Assembly (NCBI RefSeq): GCF_000717175.1
Contig: NZ_JNYD01000002.1
Location: 124,001-188,000, forward strand
Reading direction: 5' to 3'
Source of the DNA: Pseudonocardia autotrophica
Lineage (GTDB): Bacteria > Actinomycetota > Actinomycetes > Mycobacteriales > Pseudonocardiaceae
Length of the DNA: 64,000 bases
A model generated the notes under the pieces. It saw nothing but the letters and a program-made list of their open reading frames with translations. It did not search any database and was not told where the DNA came from. Below, one piece after another: positions 34,420-42,125 of the stretch; positions within the stretch are counted from its first letter, which is position 1; each line of letters starts with the position of its first letter. A program made the position numbers and the translations under genes.

Positions 34420-35393
34420 CGACGGGAACGGTCCTGCCCGGCCCCGTTCCGTCCGAACCCGTTCGGCACCCCGCCGACAGCCAGCCCGAGCCAGCGCTCG
34501 TCGAACCGGTCCCATGAGCGCATGGCGGGGCCGGCGTCGTGGCTCACCGGGAAGGTCATGACCTCGCACGGCGCCCGGAACCGTGCGAGGACCGCCTCCA
34601 CGGTGGCGCGCGGCACCACGCGGTCGACCAGGCCGAGGCCGACCAGGGTCGGGCAGCCGACACGGGGTGCCAGCAGGGCGGTGTCGAAGTAGGCCAGAAC
34701 TGCTTGCAGGTCGTCCTCGGGGTACTGCGGGTGCTGCTCGAGGAACGAGGCGACCTCGGCGCCCGACCCGGCCTCGACGAGCAGCCGGCGGCCCTCCGTC
34801 CACCCGAAGGTGGGCACCCCCAGCACGAGCAGGTCGGCACGCGGCGCCACCGCCTCGGCCAGCAACGCCAGCCCGCCCGCGAGGCTGACCCCGTGGCTGA
34901 CCGCGCGCAGCGTCGGAACCCCGAGGGCCGCGGCGATCTCGGTCGCCCGTACGTAGTCGCACACCGCACCACGCAGCACGGACGTCTCGGGCCGGCGCGC
35001 GCCCGTCAGCAGCCAGCCCGCCGGTGCCGGGGTCGGGACTGCCGCGCGGGATCGACCGAACCCACGGACGTCGAAGCCCACGACGTGGCAGCCCGCGCGG
35101 ACCCACTCGAGCCGGGGGACGGCCCGCGACCGGTACCCATGGGCGTGGACGACCAGGGGCCGGGGTGCCGGGCCCTCCCAGCTGATCGCGTACCCGGAGA
35201 TCGCCTGCCCGCCCCAGGACCGGAATTGCAGGTCGTGGGCGACCGTGCCGGCGCTCGGCGCGGGCCGCGGACTCCGGCGGAGGTCGGCGGGCACCTCGCG
35301 CAGCTGCGCAAGCGTTGCGGCCCAGAACGCGTCGAGGTCGGGGGGACGGCACGGAGCGTCGGCCTGCGCGAGCGCGCCCGCGTGTGCGCCCAT
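34380..35393 (-). CDS. Alpha/beta hydrolase (acetyl-xylan-esterase-like)
   Basis: 337 residues. The AXE1-type layout is visible: DLDAFWAATLAQLREVPAD at the N-terminus, PLVVHAHGYRSRA (oxyanion region), GFDVRGFGRS, AVSHGVSLAGGLALLAEAV (nucleophile Ser region, where the usual GxSQGG is altered), and FPVSHDAG with the catalytic His. It probably hydrolyses an ester or acyl group in the cytoplasm. I chose ATG 35393 because a longer frame has a low-complexity Arg/Pro leader. Its 3' end overlaps the convergent acyltransferase gene by 40 bases. Confidence 0.72.
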   Translation of the reverse strand: MGAHAGALAQADAPCRPPDLDAFWAATLAQLREVPADLRRSPRPAPSAGTVAHDLQFRSWGGQAISGYAISWEGPAPRPLVVHAHGYRSRAVPRLEWVRAGCHVVGFDVRGFGRSRAAVPTPAPAGWLLTGARRPETSVLRGAVCDYVRATEIAAALGVPTLRAVSHGVSLAGGLALLAEAVAPRADLLVLGVPTFGWTEGRRLLVEAGSGAEVASFLEQHPQYPEDDLQAVLAYFDTALLAPRVGCPTLVGLGLVDRVVPRATVEAVLARFRAPCEVMTFPVSHDAGPAMRSWDRFDERWLGLAVGGVPNGFGRNGAGQDRSRRQRSAAASRTQPR

Positions 35394-35963
35394 GTCACGA
35401 CCGGCCCTGCGTCGAGATCCTGGCGACGGCGCACATGGTGGTCGTCGACCGCTCGAGGTGACCGCATCGCTCGGACCGGAGGCGCTGCACGTCCGTCGCC
35501 GTGGTTCTGCTTCGCGCACAAGACGTCCTTCGGGCTCCATGCGACAGGCGGGATGGCCCACCGGGCGCGGTCAGGAAGTGCCCGCGGGCGCAGGCGCCCA
35601 CCCGACGCACCAACCCGCATCCAGCGCGTTCAGCCACGGCTGGTCTCCTACTCGTAGGCGGCAAGTGCCTCGCCAGCGGTGTCGTACCAGGCGTCGGGGG
35701 AGATGTCATGGCGTTCCGGCTCGGCGTGCACGCCGCGGGCGCGGTTCGAGACGATCACGCGGACGTCGCGAGAGCGCAGCGGGGCAACACCGGGCGATCT
35801 GCTCAGCAGTGCCGTAGGCCCCCGGTGCTCCGGCCCGACCGTCCGGCGTGCCAGGTCGGTGGTCCGGGGACCCGGGTCCTTAGGCACCTGCCGCCGATCC
35901 CGTCCGGAGGCCACCGTGGACGGTGGTAGTTCGCGGTGGACGCCTCGGAACCAGGAGGACGTG
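35394..35963. other. 570-base intergenic region
   Basis: No convincing gene. It separates the divergent hydrolase and CBS genes. A DosR-like box is at 35867-35880. A minus-strand frame at 35648-35758 encodes 36 protein-like residues ending DTAGEALAAYE but has no ribosome-binding site and could be the remnant of a lost gene. Confidence 0.5.
35867..35880. promoter_or_regulatory. DosR-like box upstream of CBS/USP operon
   Basis: GGGACCCGGGTCCT keeps both half-sites GGGAC and GTCC with four bases between. It ends 83 bases before the CBS gene start. Confidence 0.55.
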
Positions 35964-36404
35964 ATGAAGGTTCGCGATGCCGTAGACGCGTCGGTCACGA
36001 CGCTGCGGCCCGACACGCCCCTGCAGGCAGCGGCGTCCATCCTTGCGTCCCACGGTCAGTGTGCGGCGCCGGTGGTCGACGACGAGGGGCGCCTCGTCGG
36101 CGTCGTGGGGGAGGCCGACCTGACGCGCGGGCGGCTCCCGCCCGGCAGTTGGACGATCGAGATCGACCCGGAGTGCGTGGTCGCCGCGGTGATGACGCAC
36201 CGACCCGCGTCCGCTCGTCCGAGCGACGACCTTGCCGATGTGGCCGACGAGATGCTGAAGAAGGGGTTGCCTGCGATGCCGGTGGTGGACGGGGAGGACG
36301 TGGTCGGGATGGTGACGAGGCAGGACGTCCTGCGCCTCGTCACCGAACGCCGACCGTCGTCCGAGCAGACCCTGGGCGGGATGCGTCGGGACGGCCGGCC
36401 ATGA
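35964..36404 (+). CDS. Two-CBS-domain protein (Hrp1-like)
   Basis: 146 residues made of two CBS repeats: the first (about 5-60) with AAPVVDDEGRLVGVVGEADLTR, the second (about 75-135) with LPAMPVVDGEDVVGMVTRQDVLRLV. Stand-alone CBS pairs bind adenine nucleotides. Mycobacterium tuberculosis Hrp1 is a DosR-regulated protein of this size. AGGAGG (35953-35958) precedes ATG 35964. The following USP start overlaps its stop, so the two ATP-sensing proteins are made together. Function beyond nucleotide sensing is unknown. Confidence 0.88.
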   Translation: MKVRDAVDASVTTLRPDTPLQAAASILASHGQCAAPVVDDEGRLVGVVGEADLTRGRLPPGSWTIEIDPECVVAAVMTHRPASARPSDDLADVADEMLKKGLPAMPVVDGEDVVGMVTRQDVLRLVTERRPSSEQTLGGMRRDGRP

Positions 36405-36865
36405 CCGAGGCAGATCGCGAGGCGGGCGGAGCCGGACGGGGGCGTGGTGAGATCGTCGTGGGCGTCGACGGATCGCCGTCGTCGCTCGAGGCCCTGCGTT
36501 GGGCGGTGCGGCAGTCCGAACTGACCGGCGCGCCGGTACGCGCGGTCATCACCTGGTCGATTCCGGTGCACTATGCGCCGATGGCCGTGTCCCAGGCCTG
36601 GAGCGACTGGCCGGAGCGCGCCCGCCAGACGCTGGAGGACGCCGTCCGGGCCGCGCTGCCGCCCGAGCAGGTGCAGGCCGTGACCACCGAGGTCGCCGAG
36701 GGCAACGCCTCCGCACTGCTGCTCGAGGCGGCGAAGGACGCCGAGCTGGTGGTCGTCGGCAGTCGTGGGCACGGGGGCTTCGTCGGCCTGCTGCTGGGCT
36801 CGACCGCCCAGCACGTGACGACGCACGCCCGCTGCCCCGTACTCGTGGTGCACGAGCCCACCTGA
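36401..36865 (+). CDS. Universal stress protein, single domain
   Basis: 154 residues with one UspA domain. IVVGVDGSPSSLEALRWAV is strand 1 and helix 1. GSRGHGGFVGLLLGSTAQHV is the ATP-binding G-x2-G-x9-G-S/T motif, and CPVLVVHEP closes the fold. ATP-binding USPs of this type regulate growth arrest and redox stress in dormant actinobacteria. The first ~16 residues are a Gly/Arg-rich leader. Cotranscribed with the CBS gene. Confidence 0.92.
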   Translation: MTEADREAGGAGRGRGEIVVGVDGSPSSLEALRWAVRQSELTGAPVRAVITWSIPVHYAPMAVSQAWSDWPERARQTLEDAVRAALPPEQVQAVTTEVAEGNASALLLEAAKDAELVVVGSRGHGGFVGLLLGSTAQHVTTHARCPVLVVHEPT

Positions 36866-36875
36866 GCTCGTGGGG

Positions 36876-37481
36876 TCACCGCCCCTCGGCGTCGGCCTTG
36901 ATGAGCTGCAACATCCGCGCTGTGATGAGGTGGGCACCCGGTCCGATCAGCGTCCAGTAGCGGCGGAACCGGCGGCGGGCCGCGGCGTCGGTGAGCGTGA
37001 CGCGCGTCTCGAGCGCGAGGATCGAACCGTGCCCGTAGGGAAGGACGATGTAGCTCATCACGACCTTGCCGAACCCCGGCCGGTCGAAGGAGGCGAAATC
37101 CTCGGCGGTGACCCGGATCAGACCGGCGTCCCGCTCCCAGAACGCGCCGACCAGGCCGAGCACCTTCTCCACGCCCTGCTCCTCGGCAAGGGGTGTCCAC
37201 ATCGCGGTGAATCGGTCGTAGTCGCCGGACGCCGTCGGCTGCTCACCCCGCCGACGACGTCGGATACGGTCGGGCAGTAGGCGGGCGGCACTGACGGCGG
37301 CGACGAGCCGATCCCGGCCGAGATCGAGTCGGTCGATCGCGCGGAAGGTCACGTCGGTGGGCGCGTCGACCACGACGTTCTGGACCATGCGGACGTCGTG
37401 GACCGGAACGAGCCGGTCGATCGCGAGCTCTCGGGGCGGCGCGGGAACCGATCCGCCCGTCCCGCTGTCGGTGGTCGTCAC
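36876..37481 (-). CDS. SRPBCC-like protein of unknown function
   Basis: 201 residues. VVVDAPTDVTFRAIDRLD, VEKVLGLVGAFWERDAGLIRV in part, GFGKVVMSYIVLPYGHGSILALETRVTLTDAAARRRFRRYWTLIGPGAHLITARML (in segments) suggest a START/SRPBCC-like lipid- or polyketide-binding fold, related to actinobacterial proteins annotated DUF2867 or similar. No catalytic motif is visible. GTG 37481 is 12 bases after the flavin monooxygenase stop on the same strand, so a three-gene reverse operon (39625-36876) is likely. Possibly carries or presents the monooxygenase substrate. Confidence 0.6.
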   Translation of the reverse strand: MTTTDSGTGGSVPAPPRELAIDRLVPVHDVRMVQNVVVDAPTDVTFRAIDRLDLGRDRLVAAVSAARLLPDRIRRRRRGEQPTASGDYDRFTAMWTPLAEEQGVEKVLGLVGAFWERDAGLIRVTAEDFASFDRPGFGKVVMSYIVLPYGHGSILALETRVTLTDAAARRRFRRYWTLIGPGAHLITARMLQLIKADAEGR

Positions 37482-37493
37482 AGGTGCTCCTCG

Positions 37494-39050
37494 CTATTCC
37501 TCGCTCGTACTGGCCACGGGTGCTCCGACCCGACCCAGCCAGCGGCGGAGAGCGATGTCGGGCGCACCGCGGTATCCGATGTGGCCGTCGGGGCGGACGA
37601 CGAGGGCGCCGGTCCACGGCGCGCGGGTCAGTCGGTGCACGTGCACGGGCGGGGCCGCCACCGGCGCGTCCGGGACCGGCAGATCGCCGGACAGCAGGAC
37701 GTGCAAGCCGGGCCGGGCGATCAGCTCGTGCAGCCGCACGTCGCGGCCGCCGGCCGTGACAGTGGCGTCGGGCAGCCGGTCCCCGGAACGCGGTCCGCCG
37801 GTGTGAGCAGCCGCCGCCTCGACGGAGATCGGGCTGCGACGGTAGTTCTCGCCGAAACGTGCGAGCAGCCGGACGATCTCGGTGAGGGGCCATCGCCGGC
37901 GCAGGGCGACCGGCACGGCCGGCGCGGCGAGCGGGGCGAGCGTGCCGCGGACGAACGACGCCAGGGGGTTCGCCGAGGCCTCGGCCCAGAACACCAGGTG
38001 CGTGAGGGCGAGCACGTGGCGGGCCACCGGCCGTCGCTCCCGGTCGTAGGAGTCGAGCAGCTCCTCGGGTGTGGTGCTCGCGGCGGCGAGGGCGAGCTTC
38101 CACCCGAGGTTGGCCGCGTCCTGGATACCGGTGTTCATGCCTTGTGCGGCGGCGGGGGAGTGGGTGTGCGCGGCGTCGCCGGCGAGGAACAGGGGGCCGC
38201 GTCGGTATGTGGCGGCCAGCCGATGCTGAACTCGCACCCGGCTGGACCAGCCGACCCCACGGATGCGTGCCGGCAGTCCGGCTTCGTCGAGCAGGTGCTG
38301 CAACTCGCTCCGGTCGACCGGTGGTCCGGGCTGCCCGAACGCGAGTGCCGGGTCGGTACAGGGTCGGGTGGCCAGCAGCCGCCACGTCGCGCACTCGCCC
38401 AGGGCGAACACGAACAGCAGCCCGCGGCGCCCGGCGACCACGTGGGCGACGCCCGGAGCGAGGTCGCCGTCGAGTTCGAGGTCGGCCAGCACGATCTCCG
38501 GGTGGTAGCCGGCGCCGTACCAGCCGATGCCGGCGACTCGGCGGACCGTGCTGTCGGCGCCGTCGCAGCCGGCGACCCACCGGTACCACCCGCGTTCGGA
38601 GCCGTCGGGCCCGTGCAGCATGACGTGCGCCCCGACTCCGCCGCCGTCGGAGATGCCGATGAGTTCGGTGCCGCGCTGCACCTGCACCCCGCGCTCGCCG
38701 AGTGCCCGATCGAGCACCGCCTCGACGTCGGCCTGCCGTAGCAGCGTCAGGTGCGGATAGGCGGTGTCCGGCAGGTCGATCCGGCCGAGCCGCACGGGCA
38801 CGACCCGCCGACCCAGGTGTAGCTGCGCGGCGGGAGCGGTGTCCGCTCGTGCAAGGAGATCGTCCACGACCCCGAGCGGTCGGAGCACCTCCAGGGTGCG
38901 CGGGTGCACGATGAGTGCCCGGGACGGCCGGAAGACCGACGGCCGGCGCTCCACCACCCGGACATGGGCACCGTGTGCCTGCGCCTGGAGAGCCAGCGCC
39001 AGGCCGGTCGGTCCGGCGCCGACCACGAGAACGTGCGGTCGTGGAGTCAC
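37494..39050 (-). CDS. FAD-dependent aromatic/polyketide monooxygenase
   Basis: 518 residues of the PheA/TfdB/RdmE group A flavin hydroxylases. VLVVGAGPTGLALALQAQAHG is the dinucleotide-binding motif, RWVAGCDGADSTVRR the DG motif, and LFLAGDAAHTHSPAAAQGMNTGIQDAANLGWKLA (in parts) the GD motif. The last ~110 residues form a thioredoxin-like C-terminal domain (LHVLLSGDLPV) as in phenol hydroxylases. It would insert oxygen into an aromatic or quinone ring using NAD(P)H. GTG 39050 overlaps the upstream stop. The substrate may be a quinone or a xenobiotic. Confidence 0.87.
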   Translation of the reverse strand: MTPRPHVLVVGAGPTGLALALQAQAHGAHVRVVERRPSVFRPSRALIVHPRTLEVLRPLGVVDDLLARADTAPAAQLHLGRRVVPVRLGRIDLPDTAYPHLTLLRQADVEAVLDRALGERGVQVQRGTELIGISDGGGVGAHVMLHGPDGSERGWYRWVAGCDGADSTVRRVAGIGWYGAGYHPEIVLADLELDGDLAPGVAHVVAGRRGLLFVFALGECATWRLLATRPCTDPALAFGQPGPPVDRSELQHLLDEAGLPARIRGVGWSSRVRVQHRLAATYRRGPLFLAGDAAHTHSPAAAQGMNTGIQDAANLGWKLALAAASTTPEELLDSYDRERRPVARHVLALTHLVFWAEASANPLASFVRGTLAPLAAPAVPVALRRRWPLTEIVRLLARFGENYRRSPISVEAAAAHTGGPRSGDRLPDATVTAGGRDVRLHELIARPGLHVLLSGDLPVPDAPVAAPPVHVHRLTRAPWTGALVVRPDGHIGYRGAPDIALRRWLGRVGAPVASTSEE

Positions 39051-39625
39051 GCGACCGCGACCGGGCGCCACCACTGCGCCTCTGTGTCGCCGGTCGCCAC
39101 CCGGCCAGCCACCGAAGGGTCCTGCAGCAGCTCGTCGCGCCGCAGCCCCGGCAGCACCTGGTAATGGATCGAGCCGCGCACGCACACCAGCGCGAGCACC
39201 CACCACAGGGCGCGTGCGTAGGCCTCGGCGAGCGCCGGGTCGTCCCATTCGTAGAGACCGCGGTAGACGCCCTGCTCGTCGTGGGCCAGCCACAGCTTCG
39301 ACACGTACCCGGGGAACCCCACGAACAGCGGCGTGTTGAGGATGCTCTCGATCCGGAAGGCGGCGTGTGCGAGGCGGCCGCGCACAGCCCGGAGCCGGAA
39401 CTCGACCACGAGCACGCTCGGATCCTCCGGTCCCGGGCGGTCCACCACCGTCTCGCGGTACACGCGGGCCGAGGTGCCGTCGGCGAACCGCAGGCGCATG
39501 CCCACGTGGCCCCGGGGTAGGTGGACCCGGCGGCGGCCGAGCAACACCGCGGTGATCGCGGCGCACCGGGCCAGTGCGCGAACGGCGCAGGCCACCGGGA
39601 GGGGCTCGTGCTCGCTTGCCGTCAC
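39047..39625 (-). CDS. Conserved protein, paralogue of the gene at 54734
   Basis: 192 residues, no recognised family. It shares with the 54734 product the blocks VYRET/VFRET, PSVLVVEFRLR, AHAAFRIESILNTPLFVGFPGYVSKLWLAHD (in parts), GVYRGLYEWDDPALAEAYA and VLALVCVRGSI. A single hydrophobic stretch near the N-terminus (ALARCAAITAVLLG) could associate with membrane. The conserved GFPG-KLWL and YEWD-A signatures suggest a ligand-binding beta fold, not a known enzyme. First gene of the reverse operon with the flavin monooxygenase. GTG 39625 is the most likely start. Confidence 0.65.
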   Translation of the reverse strand: MTASEHEPLPVACAVRALARCAAITAVLLGRRRVHLPRGHVGMRLRFADGTSARVYRETVVDRPGPEDPSVLVVEFRLRAVRGRLAHAAFRIESILNTPLFVGFPGYVSKLWLAHDEQGVYRGLYEWDDPALAEAYARALWWVLALVCVRGSIHYQVLPGLRRDELLQDPSVAGRVATGDTEAQWWRPVAVA

Positions 39626-39804
39626 GATGTCGGTCTCCTCGTCCTTCCGCCGGGTGTCGCCACTACCCGGGCAGCCTGTCCGGCCGGACCGGGACGACGG
39701 CAGGGACGAATGGCAGGGATGCGCAGGTCGCTTCGCCCGTGCTGCGGCCGCCCCCGGTAGCCGCGTCCGGGACATCGGCGTGTACGACTCACGCCCGCCC
39801 CGGG

Positions 39805-39822
39805 TTCGGGACGTTGGGCCCT
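39805..39822. promoter_or_regulatory. DosR-like box in the 39626-39857 divergent gap
   Basis: TTCGGGACGTTGGGCCCT fits TTSGGGACTWWAGTCCC at most positions, including the TTC lead. It is shared by the reverse operon starting at 39625 and the forward genes at 39858/39941. A second half-site GGGACGAATGGCAG lies at about 39711. Confidence 0.55.
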
Positions 39823-39857
39823 GCTCGGCGTCCGAGGCACGGACGACGGTGGGCAGC

Positions 39858-39944
39858 ATGAACGGTCTCTCGTTCCTGATCCCGGACGCGGGCGCTATCA
39901 CCGCCCCGACCGTCCGCCGGCAGTCGACCGGGGCGCTCCGGTGA
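39858..39944 (+). CDS. Possible 28-residue leader peptide
   Basis: A small open frame (ATG 39858, stop TGA 39942-39944) starts after GGTGGGCAGC and overlaps the next start as GTGA. It follows the DosR-like box directly. It may only serve translational coupling of the next gene. The peptide has no recognised motif. Confidence 0.3.
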   Translation: MNGLSFLIPDAGAITAPTVRRQSTGALR

Positions 39945-40750
39945 GCCGCTCGGCGGGGCCGAGCACGCTGCTGGAAGCGGCGCTGAATCTTGCCCGGTTC
40001 CATCAACAGCACGAGCGCTTCTACAGCACATCTCCGTTGGAGACCGCGCTGCGGCTGCACCGACACGCCCGCGCCCTGTCGGCGCTGGCCGACCGGTGGG
40101 CCATCGCCGAGCCGTCCGTCCGTCGGGGCCCGAACCCGTTCGCGGGCGCCAACGACCTCAACAGCGAGGCGGCGACTGCGCTCGACGGTGTGCTGTTCAT
40201 GGAGGGCGAGGGGCGCCCGGCCGAGATCACCGCGATGATCCGCGAACTCCGTTCGCAGGCCGACGCCTTCACCGAGGGCGGCGAGTGGCTGGCGAATGCC
40301 ATGCGGGCCTCCTGGGAGACGGCTGCGTCGATGCTGGCGTTCGACGGGCTGGCCGAGGTGATGGGCGAGCGACACCGGATCATCAGCAACGACTGGCTGG
40401 CCGCGCACATGCAGTCGTTGATCGGGATCTTGCTGGCCCGCGCCGCCGACATGCTCGAGGGCGTGGACCTCGACCCCGCCGCTCTGCGTGCCGACCTCGG
40501 CGGTTCCCGGACGGGGGCGGCCCGGCTGTACGCCATCGCCGAGATCATTTCGCGGGCGGCCGACCTGTGCTGTGAATCGGCTGGTCTGGTGCACGACAAC
40601 GAGCGTCGGTGGCGAGTGTGCCGGCACCGGACTCAGCAGCTGATGGAAGCAATGGGCGTCGATGCCGCGGTCATCGGGACCGCAGCCGGCGGAGGCGGGA
40701 AGGAGCCGGGCGCGAGCGAGGATCCGCCGGGTCGGACGAACCCGCGCTGA
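39941..40750 (+). CDS. Helical protein of unknown function
   Basis: 269 residues, predicted almost entirely alpha-helical and cytoplasmic. The N-terminal half (LLEAALNLARFHQQHERFY, LETALRLHRHARALSALADRW) and the middle (WLAAHMQSLIGILLARAADMLEG) look like amphipathic helices. The C-terminal ~30 residues are Gly/Pro-rich and disordered. I do not recognise the family. Its position downstream of a DosR-like box suggests a dormancy-linked role. The last 80 bases overlap the convergent deazaflavin-enzyme gene. Confidence 0.65.
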   Translation: MSRSAGPSTLLEAALNLARFHQQHERFYSTSPLETALRLHRHARALSALADRWAIAEPSVRRGPNPFAGANDLNSEAATALDGVLFMEGEGRPAEITAMIRELRSQADAFTEGGEWLANAMRASWETAASMLAFDGLAEVMGERHRIISNDWLAAHMQSLIGILLARAADMLEGVDLDPAALRADLGGSRTGAARLYAIAEIISRAADLCCESAGLVHDNERRWRVCRHRTQQLMEAMGVDAAVIGTAAGGGGKEPGASEDPPGRTNPR

Positions 40751-41315
40751 GGACGTGCGCTGACCGCTCTCGACCAGGCGGAGCCTGTGGTGCGGGTGGC
40801 TCGGTCGGCCGGAAGGCGACGAACGGGTGGGTGCGGACGAACTCCCGCAACGGGCCGTCGTCGCGCAGGTTCCCCCAGCCGAGAACGGTGCTGATCAGGC
40901 GCATCCGGCGCGGGTGCGCACGGCGGAACTGCATAGCGACGTCGAACGCCTCCTCCTCGGTGAGGAACCGCTGTTGCGGGGTGAACGTGCGCCCGCCCAA
41001 CTGAACCTGGGTGGCGGGCTCCGCTCGCAGGTTGCGGTACCACTCCGTCTGCGGACCCCAGCCGGCACAGATCACCGCCTCGCCGCTGGCCTCGACGTAG
41101 CGCAACACCATCGCGACCGCCTGGTGCGGGAGTCTCGTCCGGCGCCCGACATGGGTGAACGCCAAGAAGGTGCGGCCCAGTGCCGGCCCGGCGTTGTGCC
41201 GGTAGGCCTTCAGCGGCAGCCGGAAGATCGCGACCGCCAGGCGGCCGGGCTGCCGGCGCAGTCCGAGCAGATGCCGGTCGTGGCCAGGAGACCGGGAAGT
41301 TCTCGACTCGCTCAC
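40671..41315 (-). CDS. Deazaflavin (F420)-dependent nitroreductase-family protein
   Basis: 214 residues, DDN-like split barrel. RLPLKAYRHNAGPALGRTFLAFTHVGRRTRLPHQAVAMVLRYVE (in parts) gives the substrate/cofactor region (the family's G-RTG-R-R-T pattern), and VICAGWGPQTEWYRNLRAEPATQVQLGGRTF is the most diagnostic block (WYRNL-A-P). Such enzymes use F420H2 to reduce quinones or nitro compounds. GTG 41315 fits the domain start. The C-terminal ~35 residues are Arg/Ser-rich and overlap the neighbouring gene, so the true 3' end could be artefactual only if sequence errors exist. Confidence 0.8.
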   Translation of the reverse strand: MSESRTSRSPGHDRHLLGLRRQPGRLAVAIFRLPLKAYRHNAGPALGRTFLAFTHVGRRTRLPHQAVAMVLRYVEASGEAVICAGWGPQTEWYRNLRAEPATQVQLGGRTFTPQQRFLTEEEAFDVAMQFRRAHPRRMRLISTVLGWGNLRDDGPLREFVRTHPFVAFRPTEPPAPQAPPGRERSAHVLSAGSSDPADPRSRPAPSRLRRLRSR

Positions 41316-41374
41316 GGTCCGCACCTCCGCAGAAGGTCTCGGCGCAGTGCACGGTGCTGGAGGCAGCGAACGAC

Positions 41375-41455
41375 GGCGATCGACCGATCGCCAGTGGCTA
41401 TGGTCCTGGCGATCCCGGGCAGGACGCAGCTGCCGTTCGGACCGATCGGCTCCGA
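41375..41455. promoter_or_regulatory. Palindromes in the 41316-41553 divergent gap
   Basis: GGCGATCG-AC-CGATCGCC (41375-41392) is a perfect inverted repeat. TCGGACCGATCGGCTCCGA (41437-41455) is an imperfect one centred on CCGATCGG. A weak DosR-like GGGATGAAGGTCAT follows at 41472-41485. These likely control the divergent nitroreductase-fold and flavodoxin genes. Confidence 0.35.
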
Positions 41456-41553
41456 CGCGTCCTTCGTCTCCGGGATGAAGGTCATTCGCCTGTTGGGGAT
41501 GGCCCGGGCGGTTCCTAGCGTGGAAGGCGTCAGCAAGGCCGGTGAGCGAGGTG

Positions 41554-42096
41554 ATGAGCATGGAACGTGCCCTGGTGGTCTACGAGTCGGTGTTCGGCGA
41601 CGCCCGCGCGATCGCGCACGCAGTCGGCGACGGGCTGTCGGCGTTCCTGGAAGCGACCGCGGTCGCCGCCGCCGAGGCCCCGCCCGAGCTCGGCCCCGAC
41701 GTCCGGCTCCTCGTCGTCGGCGGCCCCAATCACGCCTTCGGTATGCCGCGGCCCTCCACCCGGGAGGGCGCGGTGTCGCAGCACGGTGCCGTCATCCCCG
41801 ACCTCGCCACGGGCCTGCACGAGTGGCTGGAGGCGGTCCGGGTCCCTCCCGGCCGGCTCGCTGCCGCCGCGTTCGATACGCGCACCAGCGGACACCGGAT
41901 CCTGGTGAAGATGGATCATGCCGCGCGGACGGAGGAGAAGCTCCTCGGGAAGCTCGGAGCGGTGATCCTCGCGCCTGCCCAGCACTTCTTCGTCGCCGAC
42001 ACCAAGGGGCCGTTGATCGACGGCGAGGAGGACCGTGCACGCGCCTGGGGCCGGACGCTGGGAGAGCTGGCTGCCGCCCGCGCCGACAGCCGGTGA
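41554..42096 (+). CDS. Flavodoxin-like protein
   Basis: 180 residues. ALVVYESVFGDARAIAHAVGDGL is the FMN phosphate-loop strand and helix, a T/S-x-T/G-x-T variant with SVFGDAR. LLVVGGPNHAFGMPRPSTREG and the later VILAPAQHFFVADTKGPLIDGEEDRARAWG (in parts) complete a flavodoxin fold. It probably carries electrons under stress or hypoxia. Possible starts are GTG 41542, ATG 41554 and ATG 41560; GAGG 41547-41550 favours 41554 or 41560. It is convergent with the P-type ATPase gene 30 bases away. Confidence 0.8.
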   Translation: MSMERALVVYESVFGDARAIAHAVGDGLSAFLEATAVAAAEAPPELGPDVRLLVVGGPNHAFGMPRPSTREGAVSQHGAVIPDLATGLHEWLEAVRVPPGRLAAAAFDTRTSGHRILVKMDHAARTEEKLLGKLGAVILAPAQHFFVADTKGPLIDGEEDRARAWGRTLGELAAARADSR

Positions 42097-42125
42097 GTCG
42101 GCCTGCCGTCGCCGCTCACCGGCGC

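Noticed and set aside
35395..35709. 104-codon minus-strand frame in the 35.4-36.0 kb gap
   Set aside because: Low-complexity Arg/Ser/Thr composition and no ribosome-binding site.
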